In this document: in pieces, positions 46,732 to 55,752 of the stretch | Position numbering within the stretch: position 1 is the first letter of the stretch | How the letters are laid out: every line of letters starts with the position of its first letter | The notes under the pieces: generated by a model | What the model was told of the DNA's origin: nothing | The model's database searches: none | The model's input: only the letters and a program-made list of their open reading frames with translations | Translations under genes and position numbers: made by a program | NCBI RefSeq assembly: GCF_001422445.1 | Contig: NZ_LMNA01000025.1 | Span: 1,061-65,060, forward strand | Direction of reading: 5' to 3' | DNA length: 64,000 nt | DNA from: Pseudorhodoferax sp. Leaf274 | GTDB lineage: Bacteria > Pseudomonadota > Gammaproteobacteria > Burkholderiales > Burkholderiaceae_C

Positions 46732-46749
46732 ACCATTGAGTGGGAATGA
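46732..46749 (+). other. Candidate attachment site (right), displaced guaA end
   Basis: ACCATTGAGTGGGAATGA encodes TIEWE and a stop, as at the guaA 3' end. Three of 18 bases differ from 35680-35697, all in third codon positions. This is the pattern expected when an island supplies a new 3' end and leaves the original one at its far side. Confidence 0.6.
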
Positions 46750-46814
46750 GCACCCGTCGCACTCCGATCGAACCCGCATCCGAATCACCATCCGTTTTCC
46801 TGTCCCTGAGCATC

Positions 46815-48062
46815 GTGCAAGCCAACCGTTCCCTGGTCCTTACCGCCGTCCTCGCCATCGCCGTCGGCGGCTTCCTCCCGTCATCGGCATCCTTCGCCGC
46901 CCAGCACCATGCCGGCAAGCCCGCCGCGCAAAAGGCCGGCGCGCAGAAGAAGGCCGCGGCCACGCCGCCCTCCGTCACGCAGTCCGCCGAGCCCGGCGGC
47001 CCGCCGGTGCTGGCCGCGAAGGCCTGGCTGCTGATGGACTACGACTCCGGCCAGGTGCTGGCGTCCGAGAACCCCGACGAGCCGCTGCCCCCGGCCTCGC
47101 TGACCAAGATGATGACCAGCTTCCTGGTCGAGCAGTCCATCCGCAACGGCAAGCTCAAGCAGGACGACCTCGTCTCGGTGAGCGAGAACGCCTGGTGCCG
47201 CGGCTCCAGCACCGAGTCGTGCATGTACCTGCCGCTCAACGCCCAGGCCAAGGTGATCGACATCCTGCGCGGCATCATCGTGCAGTCGGGCAACGACGCC
47301 TCCAAGGCCATCGCCGAGCACCTCGCCGGCACCGAGGAGAACTTCGCCAAGCTCATGAACGCCGAGGCCAAGCGCCTGGGCATGACGCACACCAACTTCG
47401 TCAATGCCACGGGCCTGCCCGACCCGGAGCACAAGGCCTCCGCGCGCGACCTGGCGATCCTGGCGCGCGCCATCATCCACGACAGCGCCGACTTCTATCC
47501 GATCTACGCCGAGCGCGAGTTCACCTACAACAAGATCAAGCAGGGCAACCGCAATGCCTTGCTCTACACCGACCCGTCGGTCGACGGCCTGAAGACCGGC
47601 CACACGCAGGAGGCGGGCTATTGCCTCGTCACCTCGTCCAAGCGCAACAACATGCGCCTGATCACCGTGATCCTGAACACCAGCAGCATGCAGGCGCGGG
47701 CCGACCAGACGCGTGCGCTGCTGAACTGGGGCTTCGCCCGCTTCGAGAAGGCCACGCCGATCCAGCCGGACGCGCAGGTGGCCGTGGCCAAGGTCAGCTT
47801 CGGCAAGGCCGACACCGTGCCGGCCGTGCTGGGCGCGCCCTGGACCATCACCGTGCCCAAGGGCCAGAAGCTGGAGACGGCCGCCCAGATCAACGCCGAC
47901 CTCGAGGCCCCCGTGGCCAAGGGCGCCGTGATCGGCAAGGTGGTGGCCACGTCGGGCGGCAAGCCCGTGGCAGAGGCGCCGCTGGTCGCGCAGGCCGACG
48001 TCGAGCGCGCGGGCTTCATGCTGCGCGCCTGGCAGCACCTGCTGCGGCTGTTCGGCAAGTAG
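46815..48062 (+). CDS. dacC: D-alanyl-D-alanine carboxypeptidase (DacA/DacC type)
   Basis: A 415-residue penicillin-binding protein of the S11 family that trims peptidoglycan pentapeptides. The signal peptide ends near SFAAQ; SLTK (95-98) holds the nucleophile, then SGN and KTG motifs (LKTGHTQEAG), and a C-terminal domain ends in an amphipathic helix (RAWQHLLRLFGK) for membrane attachment. An ATG at 46746 is in frame, but it lies within the displaced guaA end, so I prefer the GTG at 46815, which also places the signal peptide at the terminus. No strong ribosome site decides. Confidence 0.9.
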   Translation: MQANRSLVLTAVLAIAVGGFLPSSASFAAQHHAGKPAAQKAGAQKKAAATPPSVTQSAEPGGPPVLAAKAWLLMDYDSGQVLASENPDEPLPPASLTKMMTSFLVEQSIRNGKLKQDDLVSVSENAWCRGSSTESCMYLPLNAQAKVIDILRGIIVQSGNDASKAIAEHLAGTEENFAKLMNAEAKRLGMTHTNFVNATGLPDPEHKASARDLAILARAIIHDSADFYPIYAEREFTYNKIKQGNRNALLYTDPSVDGLKTGHTQEAGYCLVTSSKRNNMRLITVILNTSSMQARADQTRALLNWGFARFEKATPIQPDAQVAVAKVSFGKADTVPAVLGAPWTITVPKGQKLETAAQINADLEAPVAKGAVIGKVVATSGGKPVAEAPLVAQADVERAGFMLRAWQHLLRLFGK

Positions 48063-48153
48063 GCCGGCGGCTTCGGTTCTCCCGGAAGTCCGCACGCATG
48101 CAGGGCTCCGGCGTTGGAGGCCGTCCCGGCCCGTCGCGGGACAGCCCGGCCGG

Positions 48154-48918
48154 TCAACCGACGATGGCCTTGACGGCGAAGAACAGCAGCGACGGCCCGA
48201 GCAGGCAGCCCAGCCCGGTGTGGAAGGTCGCGACGAGGGCGCCGTACGGCACCAGCTTGCGGTCTGTGGCCGCAAGGCCTGCGGAAACACCGCTGACCGT
48301 GCCGGCCAGGCCACCGAAGACCATCGCCGAGCGGGGCGTCTTCAGCCCCAGGAACTTGGCGGCGATGGGCGTGCCCACCATCACCATGATGGCCTTGACC
48401 AGGCCCGTGGCGATGCTCAGCGCCATCACGTCCGAGCTCGCGCCGATCGCCGCGCCGGTGACCGGGCCGACGATGTAGGTGATGGCGCCGGCGCCGATCG
48501 TGGTCATGCTCACGGCGTCGGAATAACCCATGCTCCGCGCCACCGACGCGCCGACGATGAACGGCAGCACGGTGCCCAGCAGCAACGCGACCGCGCCGAC
48601 CATTCCGGCCTTGCGCGCTTCGGTGGCCTGCACCTCGAAGGCGGTCGCGACGATCGCGAAGTCGCGCAGCATCGCCCCGCCCATCAGCCCCATGCCGCTG
48701 AACAGCGACATGTCGGCCAGCCCCTTGTGGCCGCCGGTCTTGATGCCGCCCCAGTAGGCCAGCGCCAGGCCGATGACGATCGCGATCGCCGAGCCGTGCA
48801 CCCGCCCCATGGTCAACCGCTTGGAGATCTGCATGGACAGCAGCATCACCACGCCCACTACAGCGAAGGCGGTCACGAGGCCGTTCTGTTCGGCCGCTTT
48901 CTGAAGGATTTCCATCAT
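48154..48918 (-). CDS. madM: Malonate transporter subunit MadM
   Basis: A 254-residue integral membrane protein with about eight helices, matching MadM, the larger subunit of the sodium-dependent malonate carrier. Family segments include GRVHGSAIAIVIGLALAYWG, AYWGGIKTGGHKGLADMSLF and GAGAITYIVGPVTGAAIG. It starts five bases after madL. Malonate decarboxylase genes, usually adjacent, are absent here, so malonate would be processed by enzymes encoded elsewhere. Confidence 0.93.
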   Translation of the reverse strand: MMEILQKAAEQNGLVTAFAVVGVVMLLSMQISKRLTMGRVHGSAIAIVIGLALAYWGGIKTGGHKGLADMSLFSGMGLMGGAMLRDFAIVATAFEVQATEARKAGMVGAVALLLGTVLPFIVGASVARSMGYSDAVSMTTIGAGAITYIVGPVTGAAIGASSDVMALSIATGLVKAIMVMVGTPIAAKFLGLKTPRSAMVFGGLAGTVSGVSAGLAATDRKLVPYGALVATFHTGLGCLLGPSLLFFAVKAIVG

Positions 48919-48923
48919 GGCGA

Positions 48924-49337
48924 TCACTCCGCCTTGGCCAGCAGTTCGTTGTGCGGTCCGGACGGGGAGTCCGTCTCGGCGCCCGGGCGTTCGGTCCGGT
49001 TGATCAGCGCGATGACGCAGGCGCAGACTGCGACCGAGCCGAGCGCCGACAGCAGTGCGACCGGCCCGCCGCGCAGCGCGGCGACCACGTCCTGTTGCGC
49101 CGCCATGGCCACGACGACGGGGATGTACATCGCGCCCCAATACTCCACGCCCAATTCGGTGAGCTTGGGCAGGATGCCTTTGCGCGCCATGTAGATGCGC
49201 GCAAAGATCAACAGCATCATCGCGATGCCGACGCCGCCCACGTTGGTCTTGACGCCGAGCGCATGGCCCAGCAGGTCGCCGAGGAAGATCCCCAGCAGGT
49301 GGCAGGCCGCGAGCAGCGCGGTTCCGTAGATGATCAT
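48924..49337 (-). CDS. madL: Malonate transporter subunit MadL
   Basis: A 137-residue membrane protein with four helices, the small subunit of the malonate carrier. GVKTNVGGVGIAMMLLIF and GVEYWGAMYIPVVVAMAAQQ are diagnostic. AGGAG lies before the ATG at 49335-49337. It is the first gene of the madLM pair; the region upstream holds a possible operator at 49470-49498. Confidence 0.93.
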   Translation of the reverse strand: MIIYGTALLAACHLLGIFLGDLLGHALGVKTNVGGVGIAMMLLIFARIYMARKGILPKLTELGVEYWGAMYIPVVVAMAAQQDVVAALRGGPVALLSALGSVAVCACVIALINRTERPGAETDSPSGPHNELLAKAE

Positions 49338-49684
49338 GTCCGAGTCTCCTGTGGGTGGGCCGCGGTGCGGCGTGTCGAGGCGGGTTGGCCCGATGCGCCC
49401 CTGCATGCATCGTTGCCAGTGTCTCGGCAGCGAAGGTAACGGGCCGCTCGTGGCCGATCAATGAAGCCCCGTTGCGAATGCTTACGAAGCCCGCAACGAT
49501 CGAGGGTTAACCCGATGCCTCGCGTGCTGCGCGGCATCCATCGGCATGCCAGCGGCAGTCCCACGCTGGCCGGGGATGCTGGCGCGCACCGCTGGCGTGG
49601 GCTCCGAAGGGCGGGACGGTGGCTTCGTCGACCCCTGCGGGACTACCATCGGCACTCGCCAACCTCGTCACTTCCGCCGCCGCC
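49338..49684. promoter_or_regulatory. madLM-recQ intergenic region with inverted repeat
   Basis: A 347-base divergent promoter region. CGTTGCG (49470-49476) and CGCAACG (49492-49498) form a perfect seven-pair inverted repeat with a 15-base spacer, a suitable size for a GntR- or LysR-type regulator. No regulator gene is adjacent. An open frame running into recQ from 49619 is probably untranslated leader. Confidence 0.45.
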
Positions 49685-51745
49685 ATGGGCCTCGCCGACA
49701 CCCACCTGCGCCAGGTCCTCGCCGCCATGGCCGGGCCCGCCGCGCACCCGCGCGACGACCAGACGGCGGCCGTCGCCGCGCTGGTCGAGCACCACGCCCG
49801 CGTGCTCGTGGTGCAGGCCACCGGCTGGGGCAAGTCGGCCGTCTACTGGGCCGCGACCTCCGCCCTGCGCGCCAGCGGCAAAGGCCCCACGCTGATCGTC
49901 TCGCCGCTGCTGGCGCTGATGCGCGACCAGGTCGACGCGGCCGCGCGTGCCGGGCTGCGCGCGGCCACCATCAACTCCACCAACCTGGACGACTGGGACA
50001 CGGTCTTCGCCGACATTGCCGACGACCGGCTCGACGTGCTGCTCGTGTCGCCCGAGCGCCTGGGCAACCCCGGCTTCGCGCGGCGCCTGCCGCAGTTGCT
50101 GGCCAGCGCGGGGCTGGTGGTGATCGACGAGGCGCACTGCATTTCCGACTGGGGCTTCGACTTCCGGCCCGACTACCAGCGCCTGTCCAGGACGCTGCTG
50201 GGCATCGCGGCCGGCACGCCGGTGCTGGCCACCACCGCCACGGCCAACCAGCGCGTGACCGAGGACATCGCGCGCCAGCTGGGGCCGGACACGCAGACCT
50301 TCCGCGGCTCGCTCGCGCGCTCCTCCCTGCGCCTGGCCGTGGTGCCGGGTCTGGGGCCGCTGGAGCGGCTGGCCTGGGTGGCCGATGCGCTGGCCACCTT
50401 CGCCGGCTCGGGCATCGTCTACGCGCTGACGGTGGCCGACACCGAGCGCATCGCCGGCTTCCTGCAGTCCTGCGGCTTCGACGTGGCGGCCTACCACGGC
50501 GGGCTGGAGACCGCCGCGCGCCAGCAGATCGAGGACGCCCTGCGCCGCAACGCGCTCAAGGCCGTGGTCGCCACGTCCGCGCTGGGCATGGGCTACGACA
50601 AACCCGACCTGGCCTTCTGCATCCACGTCGGCTCGCCCTCGTCGCCCGTGGCCTACTACCAGCAGGTCGGCCGCGCCGGCCGCGCGCTGGACGATGCGGT
50701 GGCCGTGCTGCTTCCGGCCGAGACGGACGAGCGCATCTGGGCCTACTTCGCCACCGCCGGCGTGCCGGACGAGAAGCGCGTGGGCCAGATCCTGGGCGCG
50801 CTGGCGGGCGGGCCGCAGGGCTTGGTGGCGCTGGAGAACAGCACCGGCATCCGGCGCGGCCGGCTCGAAGGCCTGCTCAAGATCCTGGCGGTGGAAGAGG
50901 TGGTGCAGCGCGAGGGCTCGGCCTGGGCGCCGACCGGCCGGCCCTGGACCTTCGACGCCCAGCGCTGGCAGGCGCTGGGCGCGGTGCGTGCGCGCGAGGC
51001 CGGCCTGATGCGCGCGTTCGCGGCGGGGCAGGGCTGCCTCATGCGCTTCTTGCAGGAAGCGCTGGACGACCCCGCGCCCAGCGACTGCGGCCGCTGCAGC
51101 GTGTGCACCGGCCGCCTGCCGGAGCCCGGCGCGCATCCCGGCGCCGCACGTGTGGAGGCGGCGCGCGCCCACGCGCGCGGGCAGGACGTGGTGATCGCGC
51201 CGCGCAAGCTCTGGCCCGCCGGCGGCGCGCGCAAGGGCCGCATCGCGGGCTGCAGCGAAGGCCGCGCGCTGGCCTTCGCCGACGATCCCGGCTGGGCCGA
51301 CGCGCTGCTGCCGCTGTTCGCAGCCGCCGATGCCGAGGCGCCGCCGGAGGTGCTCGGCGGCGTGGTGGACGTGCTTGCCCGCTGGGGGCGCAGCTGGGGG
51401 GCGCGGCCGGTGGCCGTGGTGCCCATGCCCTCGGCCACGCACCCGCGGCTGGTGGCCTCCGTGGCCGCGCATGTGGCGCAGCGGGGGCGCCTGCCGGTAC
51501 TGGAAGCCTTGCGCCTGGCCGGGCCCTTGCCGCAAGGGCCGGATGCCGACCTCGCATCGGGCGCCAAGGTGGCGGCGCTGAACCGGGCGCTGGCGCTGCG
51601 GCCCGGCGTGGAAGTGCCGCCGGGCCCGGTGCTGCTGGTCGACATGCGCTACCGCAGCGGCTGGACCATGACGGTGGCCGCGGTGCTGCTGCGCGAGGCG
51701 GGGGCCGCGGCGGTGCTGCCGCTGGTGCTGCACCAGGCGCCCTGA
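49685..51745 (+). CDS. RecQ-like DNA helicase with PRTase-like C-terminus
   Basis: A 686-residue ATP-dependent helicase. Motifs: QATGWGKSAVYW (Walker A, with a modified loop), SPLLALMRDQ, IDEAHCISDWGFDFRPDY (DEAH box and aromatic-rich loop), TTATAN and QQVGRAGR. A zinc-binding part (CLMRFLQ to CGRCSVC, about 450-475) fits RecQ. The last 120 residues, including VLLVDMRYRSGWTMTVAAVL, resemble a phosphoribosyltransferase site, an architecture known in some RecQ-like proteins. An upstream in-frame start at 49619 is less likely. Confidence 0.88.
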   Translation: MGLADTHLRQVLAAMAGPAAHPRDDQTAAVAALVEHHARVLVVQATGWGKSAVYWAATSALRASGKGPTLIVSPLLALMRDQVDAAARAGLRAATINSTNLDDWDTVFADIADDRLDVLLVSPERLGNPGFARRLPQLLASAGLVVIDEAHCISDWGFDFRPDYQRLSRTLLGIAAGTPVLATTATANQRVTEDIARQLGPDTQTFRGSLARSSLRLAVVPGLGPLERLAWVADALATFAGSGIVYALTVADTERIAGFLQSCGFDVAAYHGGLETAARQQIEDALRRNALKAVVATSALGMGYDKPDLAFCIHVGSPSSPVAYYQQVGRAGRALDDAVAVLLPAETDERIWAYFATAGVPDEKRVGQILGALAGGPQGLVALENSTGIRRGRLEGLLKILAVEEVVQREGSAWAPTGRPWTFDAQRWQALGAVRAREAGLMRAFAAGQGCLMRFLQEALDDPAPSDCGRCSVCTGRLPEPGAHPGAARVEAARAHARGQDVVIAPRKLWPAGGARKGRIAGCSEGRALAFADDPGWADALLPLFAAADAEAPPEVLGGVVDVLARWGRSWGARPVAVVPMPSATHPRLVASVAAHVAQRGRLPVLEALRLAGPLPQGPDADLASGAKVAALNRALALRPGVEVPPGPVLLVDMRYRSGWTMTVAAVLLREAGAAAVLPLVLHQAP

Positions 51746-51864
51746 GCTGCCGACCGCCGGTTCCAGCGGGGCCGGTGCGCGCTTGCGCCCGCGGCCAACC
51801 GCGCCGTACTTCCAGCATCAGGTATGGGCCATTGCGTTCCCTGCTGTGGCGGCAGGGGCAGCCG

Positions 51865-52284
51865 TCACCGGCGCGCGCGCCGCTCCAGCCACTCGAAGAT
51901 GCCCATGCCGGCCAGCATGGCGCCCACGAACACGGCCGCCTTCACCTCGCCCATGCCGAGCGCCACCAGGGCCGGGCCGGGGCAGAAGCCGGCCACGCCC
52001 CAGCCGATGCCGAACAGCAGGCCGCCCAGCACCAGGCGCCGGTCGATGCCGCGGCCCTGGGGCAGCTGCATCGGCAGCCCGAGCAGGCTGCGGGCACGGC
52101 GCCGGGCGAGCGTGAAGCCCACCAGGCCGACGGCGATGGCACCGGCCATCACCAGCGCCAGCGAGGGGTCCCAGGCGCCGGCGAGGTCGAGGAAGCCCAG
52201 CACCTTGGCCGGGTCGGCCATGCCGGAGACGATCAGGCCCAGGCCGAAGACCAGGCCAGCGAGCAGGGCGGTGACGAGCGGCAT
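51865..52284 (-). CDS. YeeE/YedE-family membrane protein (DUF6691)
   Basis: A 139-residue membrane protein with four helices. LIVSGMADPAKVLGFLDL and GGLLFGIGWGVAGFCPGPAL are the family signatures; the cysteine in FCPGP is conserved. It pairs with the similar gene at 52295, and the two halves together equal one full-length YeeE/YedE (thiosulfate or sulfur-compound) transporter. Ten bases separate the genes. Confidence 0.88.
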   Translation of the reverse strand: MPLVTALLAGLVFGLGLIVSGMADPAKVLGFLDLAGAWDPSLALVMAGAIAVGLVGFTLARRRARSLLGLPMQLPQGRGIDRRLVLGGLLFGIGWGVAGFCPGPALVALGMGEVKAAVFVGAMLAGMGIFEWLERRARR

Positions 52285-52294
52285 CGCGTGCGTC

Positions 52295-52729
52295 TCAGGT
52301 GCCCAGCAGGTGGCGGACGACGTACACGGTGGCAAAGCCCGCGCCCATGAAGGCCAGCGTGGCCACCAGCGCGCGTGGCGACAGGCGCGACAGCCCGCAG
52401 ACCCCATGGCCGCTGGTGCAGCCGGCGCCGTAGCGCGTGCCGATGCCGACCAGCAATCCGGCCGCCACCAGCGCACCCCAGCCGGCATCGATCTGCGGCC
52501 GGGGTACTGCCGCGGCCAGCGCATAGGCCAGCGGCGCTGCGACCAGTCCGGCCAGGAAGGCCAGCCGCCAGCCGACGCCGCCCGCGGACGGGCGCAGCAG
52601 GCCGCCCAGGATGCCGCTGATGCCCGCGATGCGGCCGTTGAACAGCACGAAGATGGTGGCCGCCAGGCCGATCAGCACGCCGCCGGCCAGCGCGGCATGC
52701 GGGGTGAAGGCGTTCCAGTCGATGGTCAT
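52295..52729 (-). CDS. YeeE/YedE-family membrane protein
   Basis: A 144-residue membrane protein with four helices, the N-terminal half-equivalent of YeeE/YedE. GIGTRYGAGCTSGHGVCGLS carries the two conserved cysteines thought to handle thiosulfate or polysulfide. It is the first gene of the pair. An ArsR/BigR-type regulator, often adjacent in other bacteria, is not present here. Confidence 0.88.
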   Translation of the reverse strand: MTIDWNAFTPHAALAGGVLIGLAATIFVLFNGRIAGISGILGGLLRPSAGGVGWRLAFLAGLVAAPLAYALAAAVPRPQIDAGWGALVAAGLLVGIGTRYGAGCTSGHGVCGLSRLSPRALVATLAFMGAGFATVYVVRHLLGT

Positions 52730-52812
52730 GGTGCGTTTCTCCTGGGGGCAGGGCGGTGCCGCGGCTGCGGCAGTGTGGGGTCGGACGACTGTAGAAGATC
52801 TGTCGCTGCCAG

Positions 52813-52839
52813 TAAAAACGGCCACCGCAGGGTGGCCGT
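52813..52839 (-). terminator. Intrinsic terminator of actP
   Basis: On the minus strand ACGGCCACC, four bases, GGTGGCCGT form a perfect nine-pair stem followed by TTTTA. It lies 26 bases after the actP stop and before the YeeE/YedE pair. Confidence 0.85.
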
Positions 52840-52864
52840 CAAGGCGAAAGGGCACAGGGGTGCG

Positions 52865-54592
52865 TCAGTGCGCCGATGCGGCCGAGGCGCCCAGCCCGGT
52901 CTCCGAGCGCACCTGCTGCGCAGCGAACAGCGCGCGCTCCTTGGCGGCCTGGCGGCTCTTGTCGGTGACGGAGAACAACCAGATGCCCACGAAGCCGATG
53001 GCCATCGAGAACAGCGCGGGCGATGCGTAGGGGAAAGGCGCCGAACCCACCGGATGGCCCAGGGTGGCCTCCCACACCGAAGGCGACAGCACCGTCAGGC
53101 CGACCGACGAGGCCAAACCCAGGAAGCCGCCGACCACCGCGCCGCGCGTGGTGCAGTCCTTCCACATGATCGAGAGGAACAGCACCGGGAAGTTGGCCGA
53201 GGCCGCCACGGCGAAGGCCAGCGAGACCATGAACGCGATGTTCTGCTTCTCGAACGCGATGCCCAGCACCACGGCCACGATGCCCAGGGCGATGGTGGTG
53301 ATGCGCGAGACGCGCAGTTCGGCCTTGCTGTCGGCATGGCCCTTCTTGAGCAGCGTGGCATACAGGTCGTGCGAGACGGCCGAGGCGCCCGACAGCGTGA
53401 GCCCGGCCACCACCGCGAGGATGGTGGCGAACGCCACCGCCGAGATAAAGCCGTAGAACACGTTGCCACCGACCGACTTGGCCACCAGCACCGCCGCCAT
53501 GTTGGAGGCGCCCGCGCCGCCATGGATCACGCCCGTCGCCACGTTGGCGAACTCGGGGTTGGTCAGCACCAGCGTGATGGCGCCGAAGCCGATGATGAAG
53601 ATCAGCAGGTAGAAGTAGCCGATCCACACCGTGGCCCAGCCCACCGACTTGCGCGCCTCCTTGGCGTCGGGCACGGTGAAGAAGCGCATCAGGATGTGCG
53701 GCAGGCCGGCCGTGCCGAACATCAGCGCCATGCCGAAGGAGATGGCCGAGACCGGGTCCTTCACGAAGCCGCCCGGCCCCATGATGGACAGCCCGATGGC
53801 CGCGGCCTCCTGCGGCGTCTTGCCGGTGTTCGACGCGATCTGCGTGCGCACCTCGACCGACCTGGCGAACAGCGCCTCGGGCGAGAAGCCGAACTGCGCC
53901 AGCACCATGATGGCCATGAAGGTCACGCCCGACAGGAGCAGCACGGCCTTGATGATCTGCACCCAGGTGGTGGCCGTCATGCCGCCGAACAGCACGTAGA
54001 CCATCATCAGCACGCCCACGATGACCACGGCCACCCAGTAGTCCAGCCCGAACAGCAGCTTGATGAGCTGGCCCGCGCCGACCATCTGTGCGATCAGGTA
54101 GAAGGCCACGACCACCAGCGTGCCGGAGGCCGCGAACGCACGGATGGGCCCCTGCCTGAAGCGGTAGCCCGCTACGTCGGCGAAGGTGAACTTGCCCAGG
54201 TTGCGCAGCCGCTCGGCCATCAGGAAGGTCAGGATGGGCCAGCCCACGAGGAAGCCGATGGCATAGATCAGCCCGTCGTAGCCCGTGGCCATCACGGCCG
54301 CGGAGATGCCCAGGAATGACGCGGCCGACATGTAGTCGCCCGCGATGGCCAGCCCGTTCTGAAAGCCCGTGATGCCGCCCCCGGCGGTGTAGAAGTCGGA
54401 GGCCGACTTGGTGCGGCCCGCGGCCCACTTGGTGATGCAGAGCGTGGCCAGCACGAAGACCGAGAACATGCCGATGGCGATCCAGTTGGTCGGCTGCTTG
54501 GCGACCTGGCCGACATCGCCGCCGGCGGCCTGCGCGAGGCCTGCGCAGGCGGCGAGCGCCAGCGCGAAGAGGGTGTTGCGGCGCGTGTTCAT
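52865..54592 (-). CDS. actP: Cation/acetate symporter ActP
   Basis: A 575-residue sodium:solute symporter (SSS family) with a cleavable signal and about 13 helices. [39 protein letters not shown] and [12 protein letters not shown] are ActP signatures. It imports acetate and related short acids. Its start overlaps the yjcH stop (ATGA). With the two-component genes upstream and acs beyond, it forms an acetate block; a strong terminator follows. Confidence 0.95.
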   Translation of the reverse strand: MNTRRNTLFALALAACAGLAQAAGGDVGQVAKQPTNWIAIGMFSVFVLATLCITKWAAGRTKSASDFYTAGGGITGFQNGLAIAGDYMSAASFLGISAAVMATGYDGLIYAIGFLVGWPILTFLMAERLRNLGKFTFADVAGYRFRQGPIRAFAASGTLVVVAFYLIAQMVGAGQLIKLLFGLDYWVAVVIVGVLMMVYVLFGGMTATTWVQIIKAVLLLSGVTFMAIMVLAQFGFSPEALFARSVEVRTQIASNTGKTPQEAAAIGLSIMGPGGFVKDPVSAISFGMALMFGTAGLPHILMRFFTVPDAKEARKSVGWATVWIGYFYLLIFIIGFGAITLVLTNPEFANVATGVIHGGAGASNMAAVLVAKSVGGNVFYGFISAVAFATILAVVAGLTLSGASAVSHDLYATLLKKGHADSKAELRVSRITTIALGIVAVVLGIAFEKQNIAFMVSLAFAVAASANFPVLFLSIMWKDCTTRGAVVGGFLGLASSVGLTVLSPSVWEATLGHPVGSAPFPYASPALFSMAIGFVGIWLFSVTDKSRQAAKERALFAAQQVRSETGLGASAASAH

Positions 54593-54906
54593 CGCGTGGC
54601 GTCCTGCAGGATCCGGGCGGTCTCGCGGTCGTACTCGCCGTTGGCCCGGCGGATGTAGAGCAGCGTGATGACGATGGTGAACACGATGACCCCGAGGCCG
54701 ATCGGGATGCCGATGCTGGTGACGCCGGTGCCGATGGCTCGGGCCAGGAATGGCTTGTCGAACGCGATGAGCCCGATGTAGCCGTAGTACACGGCCAGCA
54801 TCAGCAGCGTGAGTGTCCAGCCGAAGCGGTTGCGCTTGCGCCGCAGCGCCTGGTAGCCGGGGTGGGACTGGACCCTGTCCACCACCGTGGCCGTGTCGTC
54901 TTGCAT
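54589..54906 (-). CDS. yjcH: DUF485 membrane protein YjcH
   Basis: A 105-residue protein with two membrane helices (about 30-52 and 62-88), the usual partner of Act[21 protein letters not shown] and [16 protein letters not shown] are family signatures. Translation is coupled to actP through a four-base overlap. Its precise role in acetate uptake is not established. Confidence 0.93.
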   Translation of the reverse strand: MQDDTATVVDRVQSHPGYQALRRKRNRFGWTLTLLMLAVYYGYIGLIAFDKPFLARAIGTGVTSIGIPIGLGVIVFTIVITLLYIRRANGEYDRETARILQDATR

Positions 54907-55005
54907 GCTTGTCTCCAGAAAATGAAACCAGCAGGCATCTTGGACCTGGTGCACGGCACTGCGGCGGTGCCGCAACCATTCGTCACACGGCACTGCGGAT
55001 TGCGC

Positions 55006-55752
55006 TTACTCCCAGCTGACATCCGCCGCGAACAGGTAGCCCGCGCCGTAGACGGTCTTGATGATGGCGGGCTCGTGCGAATCGGGTTCGATCTTCTTGC
55101 GCAGGCGCGAGATGCGCACGTCGATGGTGCGGTCGGTGGGCGAGAGGTCGCGCTCGCCCATGAGCTGCTCGCGCGTGAGGATCTGGTGCGGCCGCTCGAC
55201 GAAGCAGCGCAGCACCTGGGTTTCGGCCGTGCCCAGCAGGTGCTCGGTGCCGTCGGGCGCGCGCAGCACGTTGGCCGCGCAGTCGATGCGCCAGCCCAGG
55301 AAGTTCGCATAGCGGCGCTGGCCGGGCGCGGTGCCCGCCGCCGCACCGCGCCGGCGCAGGATGCTGCGCACGCGCGCCACGAGTTCGCGCGATTCGAAGG
55401 GCTTGGTCACGTAGTCGTCGCCGCCCAGCTCCAGGCCCATCACGCGGTCGGCCGTGTGGCCGCGGCCGGTCAGGATCAGCATGCCCGCGCTGGAGGCCGC
55501 GGCGATGCGGCGCATGAGGTCCAGGCCGTCCATGTCGGGCAGGCCCAGGTCGACGATGCACAGGTCGGGCTTTTCGAATTGCAGCCGGCGCAGCACGGCG
55601 CCGCCCGTGGCGAACACCTCGCAGGCGAAGCCGAAATCGCGCAGCGCGGCCAGCACGAGCCTGGCCACGTCGGCATCGTCCTCGATCACGTAGACCAACG
55701 CGGGCGGGGCGCTGGCGTCGTTGCCGGCGCGGTAGGGTGTCTCTGCACTCAT
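55006..55752 (-). CDS. OmpR-family response regulator
   Basis: A 248-residue regulator with a receiver domain (about 18-135; phospho-acceptor D68, switch lysine K118) and a winged-helix output domain (about 150-245, ending TVYGAGYLFAADV). The start overlaps the stop of the kinase gene (ATGA). Its position between acs/kinase and yjcH-actP suggests that it controls acetate uptake and activation. The better-known acetate regulators of gamma-proteobacteria (CrbR/ErdR) have a LuxR-type output, so this pair would be different. Confidence 0.92.
   Translation of the reverse strand: MSAETPYRAGNDASAPPALVYVIEDDADVARLVLAALRDFGFACEVFATGGAVLRRLQFEKPDLCIVDLGLPDMDGLDLMRRIAAASSAGMLILTGRGHTADRVMGLELGGDDYVTKPFESRELVARVRSILRRRGAAAGTAPGQRRYANFLGWRIDCAANVLRAPDGTEHLLGTAETQVLRCFVERPHQILTREQLMGERDLSPTDRTIDVRISRLRKKIEPDSHEPAIIKTVYGAGYLFAADVSWE

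Noticed and set aside
46746-46814. ATG at 46746 as start of the carboxypeptidase
   Set aside because: It lies in the displaced guaA end and would put about 23 polar residues before the signal peptide; the GTG at 46815 fits better. It remains a possible alternative.
46415-46978. 187-codon minus-strand frame at the right end of the island
   Set aside because: It overlaps the carboxypeptidase start region on the other strand and shows no recognisable domain. I could not exclude that its 3' part is a decayed island gene, but there is no positive evidence.
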